Below, piece after piece: positions 44,501 to 55,459 of a DNA stretch of 64,000 nt. The first letter of the stretch is position 1. Each line of letters begins with the position of its first letter. Made by a program: the position numbers and the translations under genes. The DNA lies in contig JACEVL010000158.1 in the NCBI GenBank assembly GCA_020284085.1, positions 419,501 to 483,500 on the forward strand. The letters are read 5' to 3'. The notes below the pieces were generated by a model. That model was not told the origin of the DNA and made no database searches. It was given only the letters and a program-made list of their open reading frames with translations. This DNA comes from Aporrectodea caliginosa (taxonomy: Eukaryota; Annelida; Clitellata; Crassiclitellata; Lumbricidae).

Positions 44501-45921
44501 CGAAGGAGGTCACGACCCGTCGAATGGGTTAAGACCCACCGGTCTCCTTACCCTGCCAGGAGAGGACTGGTCACCGTCTGGCAAAATGACCAAGAAACCC
44601 TTATGATGATAGGCTTCATAAGGGCCTCATCGTCGGGAAACTGATGGAAGAGAAATAAGAAGAAGATGCTCTCAGAATCGCAAAAGCCAAGAAACGCCAC
44701 ACAATTGCCGAGGACTTGTTGTTGACAGCAACCAAAGACATTGTTCGAGTTAGATCTATGCTTAGAGCTTAATAGACCTATGTTAAAAAATTGAATCCAA
44801 TTTCCTTGTCTAACGACACCATCAGCAGAAGAATTGATTACATGTCTGCCGATATTATTGCCAATAAAAAATTACAAATTGGCCTGGTAATTATTGCTTG
44901 ATCAGGAAATAAAATCTGCTCCACTTGCATTATTCAGCATGGGTCTACACTCTACAGCTTGCCGAATCCACGGATGTTGCAAACTCTTTAATTGTAAATA
45001 GTACAATACACAATAAATATTAAACTTCAAGTAAACATTTCACTATCCTAATTTTACTTTTAAAATTTTCAAAATGATTAGTAAAAATTACAAATTGGCA
45101 TGTTAGCCTAATTATTGTTTGACTGTGCGCCGCTTTGTGCGTGATGCGTATGGATTAAGGGTGAGAAGTGAAATGCATCATAATGGTAGCAAAAATGCGG
45201 TGAAGGGGAGTAGGCTACCGTTATCAGTTTTATTGTTGGGGGTCGCCGCAACTTTGGAAATATTATCAAGGGGTCGCAGCACTAAAAAGGTTGAGAACCG
45301 CTGCTATAGAGGAACAAGTCAGTCATCCAATAGAATCATTAATTTTGTATCACGTGAATTGGAGATATAACCGTGTTCGAGTGAGGTCTGAAAAAAGAAT
45401 TATACGGTGCTATGTCCATAGCCAATAGCAGTGAGAGATCTTAACACGTGACTGGACTTATAACCGTGTTCGAGTGAGGTCTGAAAAAGAATTATACGGT
45501 GCTATGTCCATAGCCAATAGCAGTGAGAGATCTTAACACGTGACTGGACTTAGAACCTACAGCAGTCACCCCTGCCATAATTATAGCCAAATTACTCATA
45601 ATCGGTTTACATTATGATCGAAATACAAGTATAATCATACTAAGGGAAAACTTTGTTTTCCAAAAGTTTAATTTAATTGCCATTAATGAAACAGAGCAAA
45701 AGATTTTCGTCAGCAAATCTTAAAAATCGTTTTTCTCCGTTTCGCAAAAAGTGGACATAGAGCTATAAAGTTCTAGGGGTACGATATTTAAATTTCTTAA
45801 TGCACTGCACATTTTTATTTTCGTGTTGTGCTCCGTGAGAGGTTCAATCGAACGACCCCTTGCTTCTCTGTTCTGTGCCGTTTTCTTAAGTTAAGGAAAT
45901 GAACAACACGAGAGACGAGTA

Positions 45922-45993
<72 letters not shown>

Positions 45994-48900
45994 GTAGTGA
46001 TGATGAGAGTTCTCTGCCCGAATGCAGGTCCATTGGCTTTTATGCCATCCGCGAATGAGATGAGGGAGCAAGATGATTTTCCGTTTGTGGGTGAGCAACA
46101 GTGATATTTAAGTTCTAAAAATAATTCCCAATTTTAATTCTAATTCAGTTCTGTGGATCAAATTTCAGTTCTAATTCTATTATCATTCTGAAAATAATTC
46201 CTATTTCAGTTCTAATTCAAGTTCTGAATTAATTTGTTTTAATTCAAGTTCTGAATTAATTTCAGCTTTAATTCAAGTTCTAAAATAATTTCCGTTCTAA
46301 TTTCTGTTCTAATTCCAGTTCTCAATAAGTATTTTTTCTATTTAAGCTCTCTAATCACAGTGCACAAACACAATTTATTCAGCTGCTAGTCAGTTCCGGG
46401 CTTCCGGCTTGTTATTTAGCCTAAACTTAAAATGTTTTAGTTAAGTTTCTATTTTTTAATATAGATAGGCCTATAATTCATAGGCATCTTAATGAATCCG
46501 ATGCAGATGCGCTATGAAATTGCTCCCAAATTGGACTACCTTTTTTTCTTCCCGCTAGCATGCGCGATAAACTCATTGTCGTGTTAATTAAACTTAACAA
46601 ACACTAAGTCAACTTAAGCTATGTCAAATTAAAGTTAAACCATGGGAAGACCGGAAGTTGAACAAAGATTACAGATCGTGCATCCCAAAGGTAGGCCTAC
46701 CATAGCCTTTGATTACCGATCTTGACGGCTCTTGGACATAATATGACGGATGGCTCATTCATACAGACGATGTACTGCAAAAATTACAATAGCGTAATAA
46801 TTTCGGTTCTGAAAATCATTCCTATTTCTATTCATATTTCCGTTCTCAGTAGCGTATTTCCGTTCTCGTTCTATTCTCGATCTCAAAATAATTCCTTAGT
46901 TTCGTCACAAGTTGCTCACCAGTGTTATTCTCGTTAACGGAAATTGATGATTAACGTTAACGAAAATATCACTGGTGAGCAACTTGTCGCTACGCAGTGG
47001 CTTGAGGTAGATTCGAACCTGCGACCCTCCGGTTACAAGGCACAGAGCATCCCGCTACACCACCGCGTCCCATGTGATATGCGATAAATAGCTACAATAT
47101 GTAATAAAAATCTGTCTCGTTGTCCGTTTATATATCATAGAATTACCCTGCATATGAACAGTTATGTAGCGCCTTCAAAAACCTGGCATATTTGCAGGTT
47201 GCGATGTGTATGGGAGGAGAATATCTGTCTGTCAATGGTTCAGAAATCTCGTCATTGGCCTGCATGTATAGTCCGAAATCCGCTGTTTTGATTTACAATG
47301 CTAGGCTTGAGTATAAGCACGATGCTCACCAAAGCTTACCAATGTGCTGGCGGCGCATGCTCTTTATCACGACCTGCGCCCACGCTCACATAACCGTGTT
47401 CTCCCTAGATTTGATTCCCTTACCAGGCGCGGCTTCTTAGATAGGATGTTGTACAGTTAGACATCTGTTTTCTAGTTGACTTAATTATCTTCTAATTATT
47501 CGTTTTCTTTATGCATAAATTATTTCTGACTTTGTATGTAAAGCGTTTAATAAAGAACATTCTTACTTACTTACTTTCTTACTTAAATGGTGATCACACT
47601 ATGGTGCAGAGAAACAGTCGAGGGCATATCCATCGATGGGCAGGTACTAAGCCGGAAATTATCCCTGTCTAATTACAGTCTCCACTATAGATTTTCTCAG
47701 TAAAGTGAGAATATTAGGAGTTATAGGTTTGTTAAAAGTCATACTATTGTTACTCTGAAAAGTCATACAAGTCCTGAAAAGGTCATGCAAATTAGTAACT
47801 CCTGCAAGGAAATGTTCCCCTATTTTGGTTGTCTAAATAAACGTCATGCCCGCGCCTCTGGTATCCAGGAACTTACCGCTCCCTTTACCGCCTTACAGGC
47901 CTTCCACTCGAGTCCAGATCCTACACATCTCAATCCGGCACACATGAGATTCTAAAAGTCCTCGATTGTGTATCAGCAGGTTTTTGGAAGTAAATACGAA
48001 TTGCAATTCATAACCAAAGTCTTATAATATGTCGTAAGCTGGCGCTATTTGAAACCATTACCTTTAGCTGAATAGTTTACCTAGCTTCGTCTGAAGCTTT
48101 AAAAATTTCTCCATGTACTCACCAGCTCTGCCTTCCTATTTAAGCATTCATCTCATTGACAAGGTAGGCCATAGGTAAACTGTAGATAAATTGAATACAT
48201 TGCAGGTCCAATCCGAGGCCAAAACCTTGTAGACTACATTGCCGATAATTTGGCCGTCAGGTATTACAGAGAAGCAAATGGAGACAATTTCCTCGAGCTT
48301 ACCAACACGGGAGCTTCAGACATTCCACCGGATAAGTGGACAATATACTTCAACCACGCCGATGGGTTTTTCGACATTGCTAATGAACATTCTCGTCGCA
48401 TGAAGGATATCGGGCTCATCATGCGACATATTGATGGATGGTTCTTTTCATTAGAACCTATCCTAGACGGCGTTGACAACGCTACTTTCAAGCTCTTCCG
48501 ACCGAGAGAAACGCTTACCTTTGGCGAAAGTATTAAGATCAAGTCTAGGTCATATCTGTTTCCGAATTGGTACGTGAGCGGAGACGGTTTTGAATCGAGG
48601 ATCATTCAGAGTACCAACATAGATAAGATGGATGTCGAAGGCAACAAGATCGAAACGTGGTCGTCTGCTCACCGATATGCTAGATATGAAATTCGAGATC
48701 TGAAAAGGGCGCCGAAAGCAATCATTCCAACTCCATTAGAGATGAAAAATAGCAGCACTGAAACCAAATTAAACGCGAGGTGGAGAATCGCTTATCAGCA
48801 TGGACTCCAAGAAGAAGCGGTGTTCATTGCTGGTAAGACAAGACGTCACTAGGTTGATTTAGAACTTTTTACCATTGAAATTAGCTTAACTGTATGATGA

Positions 48901-51900
48901 GCATAATCTACATGTATATAGTATAATTTATAATGCTAAGTTATCTGAAAGATAAAGTATTCGTCGCAGAATAGTTCTCGCTGTAATTTTGCGTTATGTG
49001 TAATTAAATTACACATGGTCCAACAACGTGGAATGACTTACCATCCTTCCTTCGCTTATCCCCTCGTACTCATTCTACTTCCTTCTATACACAACTGAAG
49101 ACTTTTCTCTATGATCGGGCCTGGCTCGGGAGCGCCTCTGAGTAGAAACCTTGAAGAGGCGCTATATAAATTGATTGATTGATTGATAACGTTATTATGA
49201 CCGTTATGACTGTTATGACTTATGACCGTTTGTTCCGTTTGAAATTTGCATTCGTACCTTTTGATCAACGTTGACTATATGTATGTTGTTCTAGCGGACT
49301 ATATATGGTTTACGCTTCCAGATAAACTTAAACTGACTTATTCAGAATCGGCGACTATCGATATCGAAGGTTCACAGACCATATCACTTGGCGTTAGAAA
49401 TATAAGTGCACTCTTTACCAAGTTCCATGAGGGAATACATGTCGATGAAGGTTACGTAATCAAGATTGCGTCAGATATGATCAGCGTGCATGGTCAGACA
49501 TCCGGTGGAGTGTTTTACGGTGTCCAGTCATTGGTCAGTTTACTGGACGGCAACAAAGACGGACTAACTCTGCCAATAGCAGAAATCGTAGACGCACCGC
49601 GACTGGAATTTCGCGGACTGATGTTAGATGTCGCCAGAAACTTCATCGAGAAACGGGAGATCATTAGAACGCTCGATGTAATGGCCATGTATAAACTGAA
49701 CAAACTTCACCTGCACTTAACGGACGACCAGGGTTGGAGAATCGAAATACCTACGCTGCCTGAACTGACCGAGGTTTGTCTTTATAGTGGAAACGAATTA
49801 TTTATGCCAAAAGATATTTTCGTATCGCTATTTTACATCTAACCTGTAACACGGAAAGCGATATAATTATAAACATAAGTATCCATATACGCCTATATGT
49901 AGATATGGACTAACAACATTGGAGGAGCTGAGGAGATCTAATCGAAGCTTAGAAGATTATCACTGGAAAGGAAGCACTATAGTGGGAGAGGTTCTTTGAA
50001 TTAGCATCAAACAAAGGAATAAATTATTTAAGACGCCGAAAGGAACATTATAGCAGAAATTCTTCAGTGCAGGAGTTGTAGACTTTTGGAATGGTTTTGG
50101 ATGATAGTACTCTCTTTGTGGACATTGTCACGTCTTTTAAGAGGAGGCTATAGAAAAATTGGGCTATTAAGCATCTTCCAGGTTAATGTACAGTGTATCT
50201 AAAACAGACGACGTCTTCTAAACCACTTAAAATCACTTGTTAAGTTGTTATGTTGTAGGCTATATATTATATGTGTAGGCCTGCTTGTGACTACCCTTTA
50301 TGTGGGACCTTGTGGGTTTATCACTTCTAGTCGGGTTCTCCTCGAAACTCTGGCTTTGTAGAATAGTTTTTCGACCGTTTGCTCCGTTTATTACGAGACG
50401 AGTGTTTCGGTAACAGAAAATATTTTTGATAGTGCATTGTGTTCTCTGCCATCTCCTCTATATACAGCAGTGTAAATGTACAGTACCAAACGTTTAAAAA
50501 GCTGCTCTGAATTTTCATTCCAGTTTGCGGTGGACTTTTACTTATCAATGACCATCTATTCCTTTTATCTGTCTGTCTTTGACTTCTGACCAGTCTTACT
50601 GCACACTTGACCAACTGACTCAATGCATATAGAATGTCCTCAGCGGTTTTCAAAATTGGACCTAACATGTACAGAAATTGAGTTGAAGCCATCAAATTTT
50701 ACAAACTTTGTAAACTACTGCAAATACCGCCAGCATTGTGTGACATTTTGTCTGTCTCAGATTGGATCTAGGCGAGGTCATGACCCAAACCAGGAGTACA
50801 GTCTCCTACCATACTTTGGGTTTGGTCCAAAGTTGAAACAACAATACTATTCAGTCAAAGATTACCAGGACATACTTCGACACGCCAACCGTCGGCATAT
50901 CGAAATCATTCCGGAAGTAGATATGCCTGGACATGCGCACGCCGCTGTCCAAGCAATGCGCATGCGCTACAAAAGACTGAAGGAAAGTGGCAGCGATGAG
51001 GCGACTGCATCCAAATTTCTGGTGCACGATCCAAACGATACTTCTTGGTATCTCTCCGTCAATGAGCACAAAGACAACGTTCTCAATCCGTGCCTTGAAT
51101 CAACCTACACTTTCGTCCAAGAAGTACTGAAGTCCATCATTGATACGCACAAAGTAAGTAAAACAGCGTTAGTCTAGCTCAAGCTTGCTAGACTCTTGAG
51201 GCTATACTTGCATGAGAAGTATTCTTATGTCGTCGGACCTGCGTCTATAGGCCTACCTGTACTCGTCGGAGGCGTCTACTCATAGGATAATGAGGCACTA
51301 TGTGTCACAGAAATTTCGTGGAGAACAAATATTCGGATTCAGCATTTCAACATGCTGTTTCAAAATAATTCATTCAACTAAAAACCTCAAAACGTTCACA
51401 CGGAACAAGCCAACTGTTATTTTAAACCTATCTGAGAGTGACGTTAACCAAAATAAAAAAATTATGCAGTAAGTAAATAAGTATGTATGTATGCATATCA
51501 TGTATAATATGTCTCAATGAAACTAAATATTAAAAACTAAATAATATGTATGTATGTATTTGTGCTTGTGTGTATTTTGTGTATGTATGTATATGTATAT
51601 GAGTTTCCGATTGCATTTTCCCACAGCGTACTACAAGCCAAATCTGTTGCGCTGATGAAAAGTTAACTTGTTTCCAATTTAGTTTTCAACAATGGTTTTA
51701 AGGACACACTGCTTCATTTCCAGAGTTGGCCTATACTGTTCATAGGTTTATTCTCAGTGTCATTTCGAACGCTGACTAGTAAGTATACTGCTCTTTACAG
51801 TATAATTTTCAAGTGTTGTTTGCAGCCTCGTATCTTAATAATTGTTGATTGTCTGCTTTAACTGTAGGTCGTCCAACCATTGAAGACGTTTCATTTTGGT

Positions 51901-52459
51901 GGCGATGAAGTTCCTAACAAGGCGCTGTTGCATTCTCCCATCTGTAATGCCCTAATCAAGGCATCGCCGTACTTAAAAGATCACCTTAAGATGTACTTTA
52001 TGAAACGCATTTTCAACCTCGCCAACCTGTTCGGCGTCGGAATCCAGACGTGGGGTGACGGGGTGAGTCGCCATGGTGAGATTCCCGTCGATGTCAAAGA
52101 CTGGGACAGCCAAATCGGTGTGACCATCAACGCATGGGATTTGAAACCTGCTGCCTACTGGTTTGCCAACGCTAACTACAAGGTAAACCAATGCGTGTGT
52201 TGTGGCACTGATTTGCCACGTTGCAACTATACACGTTTAAGGTCATTTGCTTGCCAATATTTATCTGAATTTGTCGCATCTCAGTAGAGGAGCCCATTAT
52301 ACCATGCCACTTCAATGCATTTCCTTCTTCATGTAAGCTCACTGCTTGCTTCCATCCACAATACGTGGTTATTATTTCACCTGTGTATGGAGGCAACACG
52401 CACGCGTTTACTCCCCTCATTGTTAACGCTGAGAAATGTCGGTGATTCACGTTACACTG

Positions 52460-52523
<64 letters not shown>

Positions 52524-54695
52524 TATATATATATACACACACAATTTTACGCCAGGTTTAACACTTTAACGATTATAGTGTCATATATAAGCGATCCGGG
52601 AAATCAATGCAGTTGGTCGTTAAAGTGTTAATCAATGTAGGTATTTCAGTTGTCTGAATATTGTGAATAATATCAACCTTATGCAAGGAAAGTCTGTGCC
52701 TGATAAGTGAGTTTTTTTATCAAATCCGCAACTCCTATTCACACAACCGACGGGACGCTATATATAAATGTCTGATTGCATTCAACTGCATAATATTATC
52801 TAATTCTGTATTCTGATCTACACAGATTGTCTGACTATGGTTGCTTATACACTGCCTCAGACTAGTTCCATGCAACTATTTGATTCAATAGGCCTACTCT
52901 CTCAGAAGTTCACTGTCTATAGGGTATACCAATGGCATATCGAGACAAATTGGGAAAGTTGTACATTGTATATAGATGTAGTAAACAAAGCTTCCTATCT
53001 ATACTTGTTCATTTTTTATTTATTGAGTAGGTCTGTGCCTGGTGTGCCATACTGATTTTTAAATTATGTGCAGTTATTATTATTTTTGAAATTATTTTTT
53101 TATGCCCCGAGGTAAACCGGATCCCTCAGGAACTTAGATATTACTAGCTATCAATCGATGTAATTTGTCTGGAGATGACCCTACTCGTCGTTGTCCTGGT
53201 TGTATTATTAATTATTATTGTTGTTATTATTATTATTATTATTATAACTATAATTTTATTATATTATTATTATTAATTTATCATTATATGAAGAATAAAG
53301 ATGTATTTATGCGAAAGAGTTGTCTAATGAAACTGGTCAAAGTGTACATGCTTTCAACCGTTCTTAGGTGGTTCTTACACATGCCCAACGACTTTATCTG
53401 GATCATCCAAATGAACCAGATACCGAGGAGACTGGATTGTTCTGGGCGACGAGATTTGTCGATGCGCAACATGTGTTCACGTACATGTATTCCAGAAATC
53501 TAGGAAATTCCAACTTTGCTCAAGAGGAAACTTGTCGAGTAGTTGGACTGGATCCGTGCGAGCAACTTAAGCACCCGGAAAATATAATAGGTATTGTATA
53601 AATTTATACAATATTTGTCGTATGCAGATAAAATATTTCACTTACTGGATTTGATCTTATTGTTACTTACAATAAGCTGTACGATTTGTTCTCCGTTAGA
53701 TTGTTGCAAATAATTGTATTAAGTTTATCGGCGAAATTTCGTTCATTGTATCGGACACGAGATATGAAGTTGAATTTTGCTGTCGAAAATCAAATTATGA
53801 CGTGAAGGTATATATTGCATCACGTTGACATACAAAATGTTGTGGCTGATCAGGGTCGAACCTCAGTCCCAACATGAACATTTAAAGGGACTCATCAAAT
53901 GCTTATTAAGCAATTACTGTTTAGCTGCATTTCTCCAGCACCTGAACAAATACTTCGAGAGAGCGAGTATGCTTGTCGACATTGAATCAAGGCAGAATAG
54001 CTCAAGTGAAGATTGGATCAGCCTCGGTTCTGGGCCAAGATCTTTGGGGAAAGCCAACTGGCAACAAACCATGGCTACTACGTTCATTCTCTTTTAGCCA
54101 AAATGCCACACAGCGTACAGTTTCTCGATCTTCCTCCAGTTTCCCTTGTATCTGAGTCCTGATTCCTGAACCCAATTACATGTATGGATAAATCATCGAA
54201 CTTCATACAGAGCTCGTGTCCTCGTGTATAAGCTACTTCTTTCACCAATCATGGCGCTTTAGAAATTAAAAATCTACGATCATAGTGAATGGTGTCTGGA
54301 GGTGTAACAACAAGAAAGAAGAGAAAGGAGGAGCGGAACGATTGTTTCCTATATATTGCTTTGCCTTAGATCAACTATTATAGTTAATTAACTATTAAAA
54401 CATGACAGGTTTAATTGAGTACGGTCCTGGTTGTATTTTTAGGAATGCAGGCCAGCTTGTGGGGGGAAATGATCCGTACGACCTCCGATGCCCACTACAT
54501 GTTGTATCCGCGACTGTTGGCCTTTGCCGAGAGAGCCTGGCACATGGCTGAGTGGGAGACAGCGGCCACTGAACAACAGATGGCCAAACTGCGCCATGAA
54601 GATTGGACGGACTTCGCCAACACCGTTGGATACAAGGAACTGATGAGACTGGAACGCCTTGGAATCAACTACAGGCTTTCGACTCCAGGAGTTAG
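41448..54695 (+). CDS. GH20 beta-N-acetylhexosaminidase (chitobiase-like), copy B, exons 1-7
   Basis: Exons are 41448-41589, 48206-48832, 49322-49773, 50761-51153, 51868-52182, 53368-53590 and 54443-54695, each exactly the same length as in copy A and with the same splice phases. All catalytic motifs (HLHLTDDQGW, HFGGDE, FWATRF, LWGE) are retained and no frame break is seen, so seven of nine exons look functional. The C-terminal exons 8 and 9 are not in the window: homology to unit A stops at about 58880, inside intron 7, at a new insertion. The gene may continue beyond 64000 or may have lost its C-terminus. Confidence 0.85.
41666..42510. mobile_element. Tandem dimer of a 415-bp non-coding element
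   Basis: Unit 1 starts at 41666 and unit 2 at 42081, both with AATAAAATACAGCCCGTAAA; both end ACTAGATGGATA. Within each unit ATCCATCTAGT near the start is inverted relative to ACTAGATGGAT at the end. Unit 2 carries an extra duplication of CCAATGGCAACGCTGG. Unit A reads straight through (GATGACAGAAAAAGAAGC, about 4888), so the dimer inserted after the duplication. No protein. Confidence 0.8.
43298..45303 (+). mobile_element. hAT (ZBED-type) element nested in the TIR element
   Basis: The ends are CAGCGGTTCTCAACCT and AGGTTGAGAACCGCTG, flanked by the perfect 8-bp duplication CTATAGAG (43290-43297, 45304-45311). Near 43690-43860 the + strand reads, with one frame change, RKYSNEFSKFGLL, AAGIEEAQYVICNGTLS and KLKRYFDTKHPNFARM, the BED zinc-finger start of ZBED5-like hAT transposases. 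Near 44690 it reads RIAKAKKRHTIAEDLLLTA. A block of about 390 bases containing the zinc finger is repeated (about 43470-43875 and 43880-44290). The transposase is decayed and interrupted by a further insertion. Confidence 0.82.
44433..44664 (+). mobile_element. Retroelement fragment nested in the hAT, with a 43-bp direct repeat
   Basis: Flanked by two copies of TGCTCTCAGAATCGCAAAAG plus 23 further bases (44390-44432 and about 44666-44708). The insert starts TGGCTCACCAGGAACCCCGA, shares AAGCTGGCNAACG with the repeat at 57470-57830 (- strand), and ends in GAAATAAGAAGAAG. The repeat of host sequence looks like an unusually long target duplication of a retroinsertion. Confidence 0.6.
45886..46380 (-). 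repeat. SINE-like repeat with long (ATG)n tract and TTCTAATTC array
   Basis: Single copy in unit B of the repeat found twice in unit A (5577-6400). The ATG tract (45921-45993) is about 24 units. It is followed by GGGTGAGCAACAGTGATATT and a degenerate array of TTCTAATTC words. The poly-methionine and poly-histidine frames across it are artefacts. Confidence 0.7.
46907..46987. repeat. 81-bp near-perfect palindrome
   Basis: Arms 46907-46939 (ACAAGTTGCTCACCAGTG...) and 46955-46987 pair over 33 bases with three mismatches, leaving a 15-base loop. The inner parts (AGTGTTATTCTCGTTAACG and CGTTAACGAAAATATCACT) match the ends of the array element at 59688-60223. Unit A (about 6910-6975) lacks the outer GTTGCTCACC arms. 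Confidence 0.75.
46992..47075 (-). mobile_element. tRNA-derived SINE head, unit B copy
   Basis: Counterpart of 6968-7055, with the same GCAGGTTCGAATCTACC B-box. Confidence 0.7.
47165..47585 (+). mobile_element. 3' end of a LINE with (TTAC)n tail, unit B copy
   Basis: Counterpart of 7145-7580, ending GCGTTTAATAAAGAACATTC and TTACTTACTTAC. Confidence 0.6.
48206..48832 (+). CDS. Chitobiase copy B exon 2 (CHB_HEX domain)
   Basis: The acceptor is TACATTGCAG and the donor GTAAGA. Starts IRGQNLVDYIADNLAVRYY. The initial Met of the copy A exon is Ile here, which shows that translation does not begin in this exon and supports the upstream exon 1. Confidence 0.88.
49017..49190 (+). mobile_element. 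5'-truncated L2-like LINE, youngest-looking copy
   Basis: Begins in the ORF end (TTWNDLPSFLRLSPRTHS, QLKTFLYDRAW) and runs through GGGAGCGCCTCTGAGTAG and CTTGAAGAGGCGCTATATAA to a (TTGA)n tail. Unit A has no such insertion at about 8985-9060. It lies in intron 2 of copy B, and its hairpin is perfect (GCGCCTCT pairing with AGAGGCGC). Confidence 0.85.
49322..49773 (+). CDS. Chitobiase copy B exon 3
   Basis: The acceptor is CGCTTCCAG and the donor GTTTGT. Same motifs as copy A; the last 98 or so residues are identical between copies. Confidence 0.92.
50761..51153 (+). CDS. Chitobiase copy B exon 4
   Basis: The acceptor is CTGTCTCAG and the donor GTAAGT. Retains EVDMPGHAHAAVQAM. Differs from copy A mainly at surface-type positions (for example VIPEV to IIPEV). 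Confidence 0.92.
51868..52182 (+). CDS. Chitobiase copy B exon 5 (catalytic Asp-Glu)
   Basis: The acceptor is AACTGTAG and the donor GTAAAC. Retains QPLKTFHFGGDEVP. QTWADGV of copy A is QTWGDGV here. Confidence 0.93.
52463..52540. repeat. (TA)n microsatellite
   Basis: About 35 TA units with one AATA interruption, in intron 5 of copy B. Unit A has only a short TATATA/TACG stretch at the matching place (12524-12545). Confidence 0.9.
53368..53590 (+). CDS. Chitobiase copy B exon 6
   Basis: The acceptor is CGTTCTTAG and the donor GTATTG after one G. Near-identical to copy A, including the first part of the following intron. Confidence 0.9.
54443..54695 (+). CDS. Chitobiase copy B exon 7
   Basis: The acceptor is GTATTTTTAG and the donor GTGCGA. 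Protein identical to copy A across the exon; it is the last exon of this gene visible in the window. Confidence 0.9.
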
Positions 54696-55459
54696 GTGCG
54701 AGAAATTTGTTCGAAACTTTTTTTTGTCGTTAAATATACTGATAAGTAGACTTAGTAGAGATAAGAGTAAGTATATCTAGGCCTCTATAGGCCTATCCAT
54801 ATCTACCATTTGCAATGACGCCATTCAACGATTCTAGGGTAATAACCCCTAGAGGCAATAACCCCCTACCAATAACCCCCTAGGAAAATTACTCCCGACC
54901 AATAACCCCATGGCCAATAACCCCCGAGGAAAATAACCCCAAGGGAAAACCCGCCCGGCCTGTATCCCCCTTCCGATTATACATCTTTATAATTCATAGG
55001 CTATACATTCACGGTTTAACGTATTATTACGCGTGATGCATTATATTTTTGTCTGTTACGTTAATGGCTGGACATTCCAGCTTCTATTTATTACTATACA
55101 AATAACTCGGATGGCTTACGGTCAAGGCTGTCTGTGGCAGCTTTGCTGAGCCCTTGGGGCCTGCGTATGAGGCTTCGCCTAATCGGGTGCTACGCACAGC
55201 TCGACGGAGGCAGCTAAAAATAATTACTCCGAAGTCTACTCAATGAGTGCTCATCTAAAGATAAGAAGCTCGAAACTCGTGCGAAACCACTTAATACCCC
55301 TATATCCAATGTTATCCACGCTTCGTTTGAGACATCGCCACACAAAAGACATACCCGAGCAAGTTACCGCTCGCGTGAACTATACCGCTCGCTTTACGTC
55401 CAGAGCTTCTGATTTGAAAATAGAAGGCGATTTGAAAATCGATGGCGCTGGATTGAGTT

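Larger units (their letters stand above)
43105..45784. mobile_element. TIR element of about 0.67 kb carrying a nested hAT
   Basis: The ends are TCGTACCCCTAGAACT and AGTTCTAGGGGTACGA, with inverted similarity extending about 38 bases (to TATGTCCACTTTTT). Unit A has the empty site ACGATATTTAAAT (5508-5520); the comparison is best explained by a TA duplication, as in Tc1/mariner-like elements (ATAT is also possible). Without the nested hAT it is about 670 bp, with a 98-bp direct repeat at about 45363-45552 and several GCTCTATGTCCA words. No transposase of its own. Confidence 0.8.

Noticed and set aside
45815..46104. Poly-Met, poly-Ser and poly-His frames at the ATG tract
   Set aside because: All three are reading frames of one trinucleotide repeat.
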